Of a stretch of DNA of 64,000 bases, positions 12,112-25,292 are shown piece after piece. Every line of letters begins with the position of its first letter. Position 1 is the stretch's first letter. The DNA is from Mercenaria mercenaria (lineage: Eukaryota; Mollusca; Bivalvia; Venerida; Veneridae). The stretch is from assembly GCF_021730395.1 (NCBI RefSeq), contig NW_026460998.1:1-64000 (forward strand), in the 5' to 3' direction. The notes beneath the pieces were generated by a model that saw only the letters and a list, made by a program, of their open reading frames with translations, searched no databases and had not been told where the DNA came from. The position numbers and the translations under genes are program-made.

Positions 12112-13606
12112 ATGGACAATGAAAACACCAACGAACAAACATACATGCAGACTGACGAAGTCAATGTTGAATGGAGAGACAACAAATCTTTAGCAGAATG
12201 CGCACAAATTCTTTTAGAAACGAAAGTTATGTCAGATGTGACTTTCTCTTTCAAAAAACATGGCGACCGGAAATTCAAAGCGCACAAGCTAATACTGAGC
12301 ATGCGCAGTGCGGTATTTGGAGCAATGTTCTTTGGACCACTGGCAAATAACCGAACCGAAATTGATGTTGAAGATACGGAACCCGACATTTTTGAGCTGG
12401 TACTCCGGTAAGTCAATTTTAAGTTGCTTTACTTATTAAAAGATTTTAATGTTTGTCACAAGAAAAACACTCGCTTCTTATACTTGTGTCTGTAACCTAT
12501 TATATCGCAAACACCACAGGAATGAAAAACATAAAAATATAACATTTGACATTTAAAAGTCTAAATTTGGTCCCAAAATGTAAGTATAACAGTCACCATA
12601 ATTGAATAACTTCCTTTTATACTACAGGTACATCTACACAGATAAAGCTGAACTGAATGGAGAAACTGTCCTTAGATGTCTGTATGCAGCAAAAAAATAT
12701 TGTTTGAGCGGGTTGGAAGAATCATGTTCATGTTTCCTCGAAAATTCAATCTCCCCGGACAATGTCTGCACAATCTACGAGCAAGCTAAATTCTTTGATG
12801 TTGAAGAATTAAAGAACAAGTGTTACACATTTATTGTCGAGAACTCACAATCGGTTTTCCAAAACGACGATATCAAGAAATTATCGTATGAAAGCCTCCT
12901 TTTGGTATTTGATGATGAGAAATTGCAGAGCGAAGAGATACTTCACTTTAACGTGGCGTTACGATGGGCTGAAGAAAAATGTGAATCTGAAAATAGTGAG
13001 TCATCTGTTGAAAATAAAAGAAGAGTTCTCGGAGAGATATTAGGGAAAATTCGTTTTCCAGCAATACCACCTGATAATTTTGCCAACGAGGTTATTCCCA
13101 CGCAAATCCTTCCAGCAGAGGAACAAATATTTCTACTGCAATTTATGGTTACCAAGAAAACGAAGACCCCAGGTCGTGTAGGGAGTTATATTTCGTTGCC
13201 GCGCCATGATAAGCGTCTAATAGTTAACCTAGAAAATGTAGGTTCCCTCAGCACGTCCAGATCGTATGCATACGTTTTCAAGATAAGGAGTAACTTCGAT
13301 ATATTTCTTCAATCATTACCGATTTTAGAGTTCCAGTCTTTAACCGTTAAGGTCGACGATGTATCCATTTCAAGTGTCGGTGTTGCTGACTTTGAAAAGT
13401 TTAACGGAGAAATGCGATTACAAAATACAAGCAAAATAGTACTTAGAGCAGGTGAGCAGTATCAACTCAGTTTTGATGTGTCGCGTACACATCATAGATA
13501 TATAACAAATAGGAGAGTATGTCACATTGCTACATTCGGAGAATTGTCAATTGTATTTGATGAAATACCGCAAGAGGTGAACAAAATAACATTCTGCAGA
13601 GAATAG
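12112..13606 (+). CDS. BTB-BACK protein with PHR-like C-terminus (BTBD1/2/3/6-like)
   Basis: Two exons, 12112-12407 and 12628-13606, joined across CG|G with GTAAGT donor and TACTACAG acceptor, give 424 residues. Residues about 33-140 are a BTB/POZ domain (SDVTFSFKKHGDRKFKAHK, LRYIYTDKAELNGETVLRC). Residues about 145-265 are a BACK region (IYEQAKFFDVEELKNKCYTF, ALRWAEEKC, IRFPAIPPDNFA). The last 150 residues match the length and placement of the PHR domain of BTBD1/2/3/6 but are diverged (FDVSRTHHRYITNRRV). Family members act as cullin-3 substrate adaptors; that role is inferred here. ATG 12112 was chosen because it is the first ATG after an acceptor-like CTTCCAG; the intron is within frame and the ORF is intact. 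A polyA signal follows the stop by about 100 bp. Confidence 0.85.
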
Positions 13607-13703
13607 ATACATACAAAATCGAGCTTGAATCCAACCATAACTTTGGTGTGACGATACATGCCAGTTTGTGCATTAATTATCACAAGCTGGGTATAGCTGT
13701 AAA

Positions 13704-13709
13704 AATAAA
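13704..13709 (+). promoter_or_regulatory. Candidate polyadenylation signal of the BTB gene
   Basis: AATAAA lies 98 bases after the stop codon of the BTB-BACK gene, in a non-coding stretch. Position is typical; usage is not shown. Confidence 0.45.
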
Positions 13710-14149
13710 TAATGTAAAACTCTTGAAACATGTGTTTAGCGAAAGAAAAGTGAACAACATGCATTTTTTGAAGTTGATATAAGAACTGACACACGTGATG
13801 TAAATGAAATGACTAAACGGCTGTAAGTAAAAGGTTGATAAGAAATTGAAAAACGTAGCAAGATAAATTTTGGCAGATGCAAAAACCCTTCACTGTATTA
13901 CTCAAGAACTATCATTCGGTCTTTGGTATTGAGATTATAGCATGGCCGCGATATTAAAGAAAATTAGTACAGTCATTAATATCAAAGGAAGATAACTTTG
14001 AAAAGGGAAAATGTTTATACTATTGCTCATTATAGGGGTGTGTACCGGTTCTCGATATAAATCGAATACCGGTATTGTAGGTTCGATCGATATATAGTAT
14101 CGAAGGTTATCATATCGGTCAAAATAACGAATAATTAGAGAGAACAAAA
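13710..14149. other. Spacer before the Ty3-type fossil
   Basis: No gene seen. 14040-14135 is rich in ACCGG and ATCGAT words (partly palindromic, e.g. TACCGG..CCGGTA) and looks like an unrelated short repeat at the fossil's left edge. Confidence 0.35.
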
Positions 14150-17100
14150 ACGTACGTGCCCAGGCAGCTAGACGCATTCCGTTTCACGTCCGTGATAAAG
14201 TTGCACAAGAGCTCGAGAAACTTGAAAAACTTGATGTAATTGAAAAAGCCACAGGTGCTACACCCTGGATCTCGAAATTGGTCGTTGCTTCGAAACCCAA
14301 GTCTCCGAATGATGTCAGAATTTGTGTAGATATGAGAAAAGCGAATCTAGCATTTAAGCGTGAAAGACATGTCGTGCCTACAGTGGATGACATAATAATG
14401 GAACTAAATGGCTCCACCGTGTTTTCAAAGGTGGACCTTTACAAAGGGTTCCATCAGATCGAACTTTCCGAGGAATCAAGAAACATGACCGTGTTCGCAA
14501 GCCATGTTGGACTTTGGAGGTACAAAGGGCTAAATTTCGGTGTAAGTGTAGCCCCAGAAATTTTCCAAAATGAAATACGGCAAGTGATAAATGGATTAAA
14601 TGGTGTGCTGAACATTTCAGATGACATAATCATTCATGGGAAAACGCAAACAGATCATGACTCGAACTTAGAAGCACTTCTGCAACGGCTACAAGACAGA
14701 AATCTGACACTCAACAAAGAAAAATGTGAATTTGGAAAAAGTAAAATAAAATTCTTCGGATATGTCTTTTTTGAATCGGGAATATCACCAGATCCTGAGA
14801 AAATCACTGCTATCAAGAACGTTGAAAAGCCGAAAAATCAGGGCGAGGTTCGATCTTTCCTTGGAATGACAAATTACGTGTCAAGATTTATTGAAAACTA
14901 CTCTACAATCTCAGAACCGCTCAGACGCTTAACACAGCAAAATCAGCCACTTGAATGGACAACACAGCAGGAAAACGCGTTTCATCAACTGAAAAATGCA
15001 TTAGTCAGTGACAAGGTCATGGCATACTTTGACCCGTCAAAACAAACAGAACTGTGGGTTGATGGAAGTCCTGTTGGTGTTTCTGCGATCTTAGTTCAAG
15101 AAAATCGAATCGTGTCATATGGAAATAGGTCACTTACTCCCGTAGAGCAACGCTACAGCCAAACAGAGCGTTTAGGCATTGGCTTGTGTTTTTGGTTGCC
15201 AGCATTTCCACCTTTATTTGTTTGGAAAAGAGTTTACATTAATCAGTGATCATCGTTATTTAGAATCAATATTCAATAACACCAAGCAAATTCAGTCAGC
15301 GCGCCTTGGAAGGTGGAGGTTAAAATTGACAACTTACAATTTCAAAGTGAAATATCGCGCCGGAAGCCAAATGATCTCAGACTACTGCTCCAGACATCCA
15401 GTTAAAGAGCAGCCAATTGAAAGCTTTGCTGAAGATTACGTCAGGTTTATTGCTCACACGTCAGTGCCAAGTTCATTAACTATGTCTGACATCGCAACTG
15501 CCACTCAGAAAGACTGTGTTATTATGTGCGTAATGGACGCGTTACCAAATAACAGTTGGCCGAAACAATTATGTTACCAAGATGACAGCTTCAGGAGTTA
15601 TCAAACTGTGAGCGAAGAGCTAACTGTCGTGTCACTCGATGAAGGAAATGTTTTATTGCGCGGCACGCGACTGTGCATTCCTGATTCGCTGCAACAAAAG
15701 GTCGTTAAGCTAGCACACGAAGGTCATCAGGGTCCTGTTCGCTGCAAAGCACTTTTGAGAGAAACATGTTGGTTTCCATACATGGATACACGTGTAGATG
15801 AAATGTGTAAAAACTGCATACCGTGCATGTCCGCTTCTCCCTCAACAACACAAGAGCCTATAAAACCCAGTCCGTTACCAAAACAACCTTGGGACGAAGT
15901 ATCCGTGGATTTTTGTGGACCTTTCCCGTCAGGCGAATATGTCATGGTAGTCATATGTGACTATAGCAGATATCCTGTTGTAGAAAAACTCCATAGTCTT
16001 TCTGCGCAAACAGTTATTCCACATCTCGAGAAATTATTCAGTTTGTTCTCTATCCCAAGTGTCGTGAAAACTGACAATGGATCTCCATTCAACAGTCAAA
16101 TCTTCTCGGACTTTGCAGATCGTTTTGGTTTTAAACATAGAAAAATAACACCACTCCATCCGATGGCAAACGGTACAGCAGAAGCATTTATGAAGCCTTT
16201 AGTTAAAACCATGAAAACCGCATCAGCATCAGGAAAGAACTTTAAAACTGAAATCAGTAGTTTCCTCATGAACTATAGGAGTACCCCGCATCCAAGCACA
16301 GGGCTTTCTCCATATGAACTCATGTTTAACAGAAAAATGAAAACAAAACTTCCCCAGTTTTCAGTTTTCAGAAAGGATAAGTATGTTAGAGAAAGAGACA
16401 CTAAAGCAAAGATGAAAAATAAACGTTATGCCGACATCTGACGGAAAACGAAGTATTCAACAATAAAACCTGGAGACAAGGTACTTGTAAAACAAAATAT
16501 AAGGAATAAACTTGACACACCATTCAGCTCTTCAGTCGGTAAGGTAATCTCGAGAAAAGGTTCTATGGTCACAGTTCAACACAATGATCGTACAATTACC
16601 CGTGACATATCACATTTCAAACCTGTAAACTCATTTAACGACAGCGACCAGCGTAAATCCTCTTCCGACGCCGACGGTACCTCACTGTGAAAATCAGGAA
16701 GGAAACGAAGACCCCCTAGAAGGTTTATAGACGAATAATAGTTAATACAGTTTGTATAAATTGCGTAAATAAAAATGTGTCTCAATTGTAAAAGAAAAAT
16801 TCATACACTTATGGATTATTTTAGTTGGAAGTGTTCTAATGTTCAGGTCATAATAAAACCTGGAAATACCAAAAAAGTGCGATTCTATTTGTGACGTGTT
16901 TTAAATAGCCAAGTCATAATAAAACCTGCAAAGTACATATTCTATTGCGAAACAAATGAGCGTAACCACTACCGGTGGTCATTTAATGTCTAGTTGCTCT
17001 TTTTTCTTGTTTATAATCTAAATATCTTGTTCTACAAACTAGCTCTCTAATTCGCACAGCTGTGGATAATAAAATATCAGCGAACACTATCACGGGGAAA

Positions 17101-17718
17101 GATTAATGAGCTTCGGGCAAAATGGACATTAACGTTACAAGCATTTAAAACAAATTTTCATGGTGTTTTCACAGACTATTCTGGTGTTATGATGAACATT
17201 AGATGATAATCCGTTAATTTTACAGACATTATTTCTTGTATTCGGTAATAATGACATTCTCAAGAACAACTACGAACTTATAAATGGATCGTAAATCTGA
17301 ATATGTGAAGCTTAATGATTTGACACTGACATTTATTTCGTTCTTGGAAAACGACTCTAACCTCATGAGAAGGAATACATCATTATGCATGACAAATGAA
17401 TAGATAGGAAATTGATCGGATACTGTTGATATTTATTTTCTTTAAAGTTTGATGCCTTTCTTGTGTTTGTGTTATAAGCTTCACATTATATTTTATTCTT
17501 AGAAAATATGAATATTATAAGATTTTAAATCTGAAGATAGGAGGGATGTAATGGTCACTCATTCATGAAATGTAGCTCCTCCTTCCTGCACCGCACTAGC
17601 GTATAGCGTGCCTGTTCTAAGAACGTATACATGTTTGTATTATACTGTTAAATCAGTTATCTTGTATTAGCTGTAGTGAATAAACGTAGTGTTAAACAAT
17701 CCCGTCTTGGGTCAGTCA
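14150..17718 (+). mobile_element. Ty3/gypsy-type LTR retrotransposon fossil, 5'-truncated
   Basis: Pol-type coding sequence with, in order, reverse transcriptase (about 14160-14860), RNase H (about 14980-15400) and integrase with a zinc-binding head and a catalytic core (about 15680-16440), followed by a non-coding 3' part and a candidate 3' LTR. The order RT-RNase H-integrase is that of Ty3/Metaviridae elements; similarity is to the K02A2.6-like group by recollection. No gag, protease or 5' LTR was found to the left. It is broken: besides the missing 5' part, about two or three breaks are apparent. The long readable stretches suggest a fairly young insertion. Confidence 0.85.
17547..17718 (+). 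repeat. Candidate 3' LTR of the Ty3-type fossil
   Basis: A purine-rich tract (AAGATAGGAGGGA) ends just before TGTAATGG, the expected place of a polypurine tract and LTR start. The segment holds an AATAAA near its end and may finish in GTCA. Without a 5' copy the boundaries are tentative. Confidence 0.45.
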
Positions 17719-20700
17719 TTTAAAATACAAATCCCTTTAAGGGTCCGAAATGTTCATATATATATAATCAGAACAATACAGGTTTCATTTTATGATTTAT
17801 TCTATTACATCATGTCAAGATGCTCAGTGGTTTCATTTCATTTCTAATTCAGTTGAGAAGTCTGTTTTATCTATCTAACATCATTTTCGGATTATAACAT
17901 GTGTAATGATGTACAAAATTTATTTTTATATATTGCAGATCCATATCTCTATGCATTTTTTTCTCTTAAAATTGGAACTCGCATTCTTCTAATAGACATT
18001 GTCGGCTTAAGTTGATGTGGACAATGAACTGTGAATGTGCTGTAAATCCTGGGGGTCTTCTCAAGACATACTAATATTTCATTCACTGTTACATTAGCTG
18101 ACATTGTTCATGACAGAACGTCATTCAAGTATTATATAAACAGACTGAATGAAACTGAGTCTTGGTTATGTTCTATGCGTGTATAGGAAGTAATTAAATT
18201 TGGGACAATATAAATGAATGTTAGTATAGGAAAGTTCTCATAAGACATTAGAAGAGTTGCTTTAACCAAGCATGAGTAAAGTGTTTTATCAAGAGCTCTC
18301 CAAAATATACATGTACTTAGAATAAGATTTCTTTAAAAAAAGACAGTAATTCTACAAAAGTTCCATACACTATGTTTCCCATTTCATTTGATACATTTTG
18401 TTTCTGCCTTCGTCATACGTAAGTCCGTCTGTCCGTTTTCATATAGCCTGATCTAGCTTCTCAAAATCCTCTGCTAGGATTTAAACGGAACTTCAAAGAA
18501 ATGATATTATGAAGCCTTGTTGTGCGTATCCTCGGTTTATTCTAGAGTAAGGGTCCCATTAAAGTAGTTTTTGAATGAAATTTGTCCGAACTGCTTTATA
18601 ATTAGCAGAATTTGAAACAAATTCCATAGGAATGGTTCGTACAAATTCTAGCTGAGCATGTATTACGAGGTTCATATTTAAATGATCTTGTATTGAGTAA
18701 TGGCCCTTTGATTATCATACATAAGGTCTATGAAGAGATTTCATTGAAGCCTAAGGGATTGATTGAAATAAGATGTCGTATCGTTGGTACATACTGCTCT
18801 AAATATTTTCTCGGACTTATGTCCATTATTCATTTTACTGAAAAAAATGTTCGGACTACTTCTCCTATTATACTGTTTGTGTGATTTGACTGAAACGTCT
18901 TAGGAATGATAGTTGCAGGTCTATATTATTCATCAGTCAGTTATGGATTGTACGTTGAATGATTTGACGAATTAATTGTATTTCATTATTAGAGGTAGAA
19001 ATTATGTATACAGGTCCTTTTTCATCATTTTGGGAACGTCATCAACACCAGTGGAATAAGGAAAATGCTCTTGAAAATTGTTTTAATTGAGAAAATTTGC
19101 AAATAAACAAAATCTATGTAAAGATATTTTGGTGTAAAATATTAATGGACTGCTTCTCAGAAAGGTAACACTAATTTGGGTATACTAAATTCAGAATTGG
19201 GAAAATACTTTCTTTGCTTTGGGATTACCTCCTTTTACTGGAGGTAGATTTATAGGGGAAAAAAGCCCTGCTAGAGTTTTTTGTCAACGCTTCATTTCAA
19301 AATTCTAGTCCAGATTTCAATGATAGTATGAAGTGCTTGGTATAAAGCCTTGTTGAGCATATCATTGGCACGTCCGCTCGAAATATTGTTTGCGGAGTTA
19401 TTTCTCTTAAAATCATTTTTGAATAAAATGAGTAGCAAACCTAGGTACGGGTGCTGTCGCTAAACAATTTTTCACTGATATATGATCCTTGAATTTTACA
19501 CTAAAGTTCACATAACACCGTTAAAATTTTTCACATAACACCGTTAATTAATTTCATAGTATTCAGTTACAAAGTTTACATTATTTATTTTACATCGTTT
19601 TTTAGAAACTTAATGTAAATGTAAACTGTCATTTATATACATTTCATTCCGCTATTGTGAAAAGGTACATAGTTATACATAATCAGTTTCGCATAAAAGT
19701 AATGCTCTGACCTTTCTAAAAATCATATTCTATAATATAAAGAATCATCATCAGACTTTATATAAAGGTTACAGCGTCAATAATAGTAAATATAGGCAAG
19801 TTGGCGAGCGTAGCGAGCCGAATAAAAAAGAATGGACATTCAAGGATATTTTGAGATCATGAAACATGTAAGCTTTGCCGAAACGGGAGTGCGATCGCAC
19901 CCGTCTCACCCCTCCCTTCCCCCCGCTGGCTACGCCCTTACAGTATATGTTTCTTTGTAGTAAGTTAACATTAACTTCCCCGTTTTATTTTCTCAGCAAG
20001 AGAGAAAAATCGTTTTTGAAATATCTCTCAAGCATGATTATAGATGGACGAACACTTTCATGTATAAGAGACTATCGAGAAAATAATGTAAAAAAGAGGA
20101 TAATTTGTTTAGGATTGCGCACTTTAAACACATGAAAATGAAATGCACGGCTTCTATCAGTTTCATCAACTATGGATACACATTTATAAAATGTGAGAGT
20201 TTAAAAATTTCAACACTAGCTTAAAGTAAACTTCAGATGATCACCAAACTGTAATTACATGGTCTCCGATCAGTCTAATTTCAGTATGCACAGTTAATGG
20301 GTGTGATTTGTCACTGTGTTAAAGCAACTTAAAAATAGTTTGCTTGTTACATTTTAACATTTTCAATGAAAAAAAAACAGCAACAGTTACTTGCTGAGAA
20401 CAGGTTAACTTGTACCGGTAAACAATCCAGGAACACTGGTTAGGCCAACTGTCTGCCGTTACATAACAGAATACTGTAAAAAACGGCGCTTACCAAAACA
20501 AACCAACAAATGAATAAATGTGTTTTGAAACGCTCCCTAGACGGTCCGCATTCGATGTTCACAATCAGACATCACATAAACCGACAATGTCTAATAGACC
20601 GTTACGGCTTAAAGACGTCGCGTCACCTTTTGCGGATATTCAGTATGGCAGCATCCTGTGCGGTTTTTATGAAGGACCAACTCTCAAATAAAGGCGTAAA

Positions 20701-21654
20701 TGTATAAAATAATTACTTTATACCTTCAATATTGAATTTGCCTTTGTTAAAGCAATTTACTTAAGAAATAGATATATACTTTCATGTACGACCATCGATG
20801 TTCAAATTTAATGAACTATTGAAAACAACTAACAAGTCTGTATTACACAAACTTGCCGAATATACTTAGAAATGCAATCATAAATGTCTGAAAAGTGATC
20901 AATCTCTAAGTAAACTGCTTGTATTATATTTAGTAATAATTTGCACGTTTACAAAAACCATATGTAATGTAATAAAATTTTATACTGATGATGTAATATC
21001 TACAAATGTTATAAAATATATGTCTTGTTCTGTTCTTACTATTTGTAGAGTTTGCGACAGGTTTCAAAATGAGGGGATTAATTATTGATTGATATAAAAG
21101 CATCTTAAAGCTATTTATTTAAAAAAATGTTGGAAAAATCTGTTCTTCGTACAATGCGAAGCGAGAGACCAGTCTCATACCCAGTATACCCTTAACATCT
21201 TGCCTGTCTATTTATCGTGCATATCTTCTATTACTTATTTTATTACAAGAAAGAATCAGGAGGGCCTTAATGACCACAGATCGCTTAGCTGAAATTCACA
21301 GCACAAACATGTTTCATAGGGGTTATGTTTTTTTTGCAATAAATTAGCATGATTAAACTAGTTAAAGTAGCCATTGTGTGAAATTCAGTTTCAAACAGGA
21401 TGATTTTCATTTCAAAGTGCGCCCTCTATATCAATATCAGCCGAGCACATCGTGGCCAGAATTTTTAATATTCGGGACAGCCATCCTTAATAGAACTTCA
21501 CCGAAGGAACATTTTTGCCAAATAAGTAATATACATTAATCTAAATTATGATTTTCAACATATAGAGATCGAATCTCCATAGTCAAATGGAACTGTTTGA
21601 AAAATACAATTATTCTGGCTACGTTTCATATCAATCAGGCAGATCATTAACCAA
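17719..21654. other. Gene-free region with degraded repeats
   Basis: No coding gene supported. About 18360-18850 and 19260-19440 are diverged copies of a bivalve repeat family (shared CTGCTAGGATTT, GAAGCCTTGTTG.GC.TATC words). 19480-19545 has a direct repeat of CACATAACACCGTTAA. 19798-19935 (TTGGCGAGCGTAGCGAGCC, then GCTGGCTACGCCCTT) looks like another interspersed repeat. Confidence 0.4.
20400..20512 (+). repeat. 3' fragment of a molluscan SINE
   Basis: ACTGGTTAGGCCAACTGTC, CGCCGTTACAT-like and AAAAAACGGCGCTTACC followed by AAACAAACCAACAAA match, from memory, the common molluscan SINE 3' module (GGTTAGGTTAACTG ... AAAACGGCGTTAAACCC plus an AAAC-rich tail). The head is not recognisable. Confidence 0.55.
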
Positions 21655-22640
21655 GTTCTTCAATGACATGACCTTGTAACTTAGCTTTTATACCCAAGTG
21701 ACTAGGTTGCAAATGTTTCCGAGACTTTGAACAGACAAACATTCTGACAACGTCGTATGAAGACCATCCATGAAAAAAATTGGGTCTTTTGAGTATTTTA
21801 AACATTTGACCCAAAGACCTGATTTAAAATCTCACGTAATCCAATCCAGTTTTAAACTTGACTTAGTTCATATAGAAACAACCAATCTGAAAGGTTTTAT
21901 GAAGCTCAAGAAGAAAATGTGACCTCAAGAATGTCAACAAAGTTTTCCTATGATTTGACCTAGCGACCTAGTTAAAGACTTCAGGTAACCCAGTTTTTAA
22001 CTTGTACTAGGTTTCACAGAGGCAAATATCCAGACAAAGTTTTATTGGTTCAAATGGAAAAAATGTGGCCTCTACAGTGTTAACAATGTTTACCTAGATC
22101 TCATGTAAACCAGTTTTTATCTTAACCTAGATTTCATAGAGACAACAAACATTCTAACAAATACTTATGACGATCGATTAGAAAATACGGCCTCTAGAAT
22201 GTTTACAAAGAATTTCTATGATTCGGCATGATGTTTTTTGTTTTGACCTGTTTTAATCTAACTTTGATTTCAGAAAGACAAACATTCTGACATAGATTTA
22301 AGACAGTCAAGGAGAAAGTGTGGCTTTGAGAGTGTAAACAAGGATTTTCTTTGATTTGATCTAGTGACATAGTGTTTGACCTCAAATAACCAAGTTTCAA
22401 ACATGACCTAGACTTCATAGCGACAAACCTTCCAACAAATGAAAATGAGGTACAACATGCAGCCTGTGGAGTGATTAAACGATTATTTTTTTCTAGAAAT
22501 GAGCCTAATGACACAGATTTTCATCCCAGTTGACCCGGTAACAAACTTTTCAGAGACAGACTTTACTAAAAATAATATTCTAACCTAGTTTCATTAATAA
22601 TGGGCCAAAATTGTGACATCTAGGGTGTTAACATTCAAAT
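21655..22640. repeat. Diverged tandem array with TGACCTAG words (about 150-bp units)
   Basis: At least five units share CCAGTTTTTAACTTG.CCTAG.TTTCATAGAGACAAACATTCTGACAA-type order with substitutions throughout, at about 21690, 21850, 21995, 22110, 22240 and 22390. Unit spacing is about 110-160 bp. The ORF on the minus strand at 22203-22514 is inside this array and not a gene. Confidence 0.75.
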
Positions 22641-22679
22641 TGTTGATGACGTGTGACGGTCCTGATCTGTACTTCCCTA

Positions 22680-23555
22680 TTGCCTTTTTTCACTACGATA
22701 TCTCTGGAATCATCCAAGTTTATTATTGGTGCAGTGTTCTGGAGTGTTAGGCCAAAAGCTACATTTTAGTTTGTGGAACGGAATGGTGACGGTTCACATC
22801 CCAATGAGATCCATTATTTTTCCTTTTTTTATGTAATAAAAAGGTCATTTTAATGCAAATGGGTCAATGTCATAGATACTAAAATAGATATATTTTTTCT
22901 CAATGTGATCATCAAAAAGGTAGTTTACGCTTTATAATTCTAGTTTAGACATACTTACTGCCACCAAACTTTGTGTAAAGCTAGCTTATCTGAAGAATTA
23001 GCTTTGGATGGTATTTGGGGTCACTGTTATTAAAAAAAAAATGGCTTCCACTCAATATCTTTAGTGTGGATACACTTATTGTCAGTATACTTTGTGTGTA
23101 GATAGCTTTTATCAAACATAAATGTTGAAAATGTATTTGGGGGTCACTTTGGTCAGGGTCAAGGTAAATGTAACTAAAACTAGAAAAATTGGGCCATAGT
23201 TGAAATAAAAAAAATAGATTTTATGCTGCGGAACGGTAAGGTGTTGGTTCAAATCCCTCTGAGATCCAAATATTTTTGTGATAAAGAGATCATTTTAATG
23301 CCATTGGGTAACTAAACATAGAAAAATAGGGTCATTGTTAAAGTAAAAAAAAAAAAAAACATTTTTTTTTTCACTTTGATTATCAAAAAGCTGGTTTCGA
23401 GTTTATAACTTTAATTTAAGAACTGGCTTTGGATATATTTTGGGTCACTGTTCATAAAAAAGAAAAAATGGTTTATGCTCAATATCTTTAGTTTTGGTAC
23501 ACCTATTGTCAGCAAAATTTTTGTTTAGGAAGCTTTTATCAAAGAATCATAAATT
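22680..23555. repeat. Two diverged copies of a roughly 460-bp repeat
   Basis: Copy 1 (about 22741-23210) and copy 2 (about 23211-23555) share GGAA.GGT.A.GGTTCA.ATCCC, GAGATCCA, TCATTTTAATGC, TTTGGGGTCACTGTT and CTCAATATCTTTAGT in the same order. Copy 2 is shorter. Nothing coding is seen. Confidence 0.7.
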
Positions 23556-24630
23556 ACATAGGGCAATGACACATGCACTTTTCTTATACCTGTACTTTTG
23601 AATGGCGTGGTTGGATGCAGTCAGATATGTATAATAGCACATGACTATTTTTTTAAACAGCATCCGTTGGCCTGATGCAAAGTTTGAAATCATGGTTTTC
23701 ATGGAATTTCCGCGTGTCTTGTTTAACGATATTGTATTATCATTTTTTAATATCCTAGCTTCTTTATATTCGGGTAAGTATCGGGTTTTATTGCTATGTA
23801 TAAAAAATAGTCAATGAAAAGGAAGCAAATGTAATTTGCGAAAGCTATATAGCAAACCTGTAAGTAATTAAGTAGGATTGACCCTCGTTTTAAGTCTTGC
23901 AAGTTTGCATTTTACCTGTTCTGACCGCTTGTAATATTGTTTTTAACTGACACGGTGTGTTTGATGTGTTTAAGGGGGGAAGACTTTGATGCCAAAATGT
24001 GTTGGTTTTATTCGGAGAGAGAGAGAGAAAACTATCGCTTTGTTCGCAGTTGCTCACTTGTGGTGCGTGAACAGTTTGCACATTGGCTTTGAAGCAAGAT
24101 TTTTCTGAAAGGTTATACACTTGCCCAAAAGATGGCTAATTACTGATAAGGAAATGTTTAAAAAAATAAATTGCGGACCTGGAATCAATATACATATCAA
24201 AATGCTGTTGTTTTTTTTTTTTTACCTTTTTCATGGCTCATTGTCACAAGGGCAAAAAGAAAATTCAAAATGAAATTTTGTTTTTGCATTTTATTTTCTC
24301 AGAAAACATTATTGTAATTTATTTAATGTATTTAAATATGTATGGCTCATTGACCCATCCTAGGTACGTTACTTCCAACTGTGTTTTTGAAATGTCACAA
24401 AAGTAGGCATTTATTTATAGTATTTCTAAAATGAGCGAATTTCATATCAAGAACACAAAATCCTAACAAAAACAGAAGGAAATCGTTTATTCTGTTAAAC
24501 ACAAGAACATCAATTTTATTCTTTTCGAAATATTTGAGCACATTTGTAATGCAAATGCTATATCTAGGACATCCGTCCTGAGCCGCGAGAAAAGTGCCAG
24601 CAAATGCGCAAAAACTCGTTGTAATTTCAA
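23556..24630. other. Non-coding spacer before the CACAGTG element
   Basis: No gene supported. Contains a (GA)n stretch near 24016, a T run at 24210 and A+T-rich sequence. Confidence 0.4.
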
Positions 24631-24635
24631 AAGAC

Positions 24636-24692
24636 CACAGTGTATAGACTCTCTGTACGCCCAAACGGAAGTCGCCAATAACTAGGCGTTCA
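24636..24692 (+). repeat. Left terminal inverted repeat
   Basis: Begins CACAGTGTATAGACTCTC and ends ACTAGGCGTTCA. Matches the complement of 27231-27287 at 55 of 57 positions by hand count. Confidence 0.9.
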
Positions 24693-25292
24693 CTTTCGTT
24701 TTTCAAATTGTTGGAAGCTGTCGGAAGTAATTATTTTTATGTTTTTATTTGGCTATTTGAAATAAATATTCTTCTAGTATATATTTTTCAATATATGATA
24801 GATGTCTCTGCAACACACTGTCGTTAAATAGACACTAACACATGAAAATAAAACGTATTTTCACCAAAAACACAACTGGTCATAGCAAAAGGCGATGCAT
24901 TCAGGCTAAAAATGCCCGTTATTTAGGAACTGCGAAGGAAATACGTGTCAGAACCGCTTCTGAATGTTTCATTATCAATCCTACAAATGCTTATGCCTAC
25001 AAATATGCATTTACAATCCTGAATAGTTGAAATATTGTTTAATTCATCATGCATCTAAATTATGCACTGGCCGCCTAGTCGCAAAACTTTATATAAAAAC
25101 TGTTCCACTATTCGCCAAAACACTGTACGCCTATTCAATAAAGAAATGACGAAGTGTTTGGACTTGCAGGCTCTATACACTGTATTACTTGAATTAAGAA
25201 ATATAAATTTTGTATTGTATTTTACTTGCGACGGTGAAACAGTATTTATTAGTCTGTTTCACCAACAATGTCCTTGTCTTGGACAAGAAATA

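Noticed and set aside
24636-24690. A true recombination signal (heptamer plus nonamer)
   Set aside because: Only the heptamer is present; no ACAAAAACC-like nonamer at 12 or 23 bp spacing.
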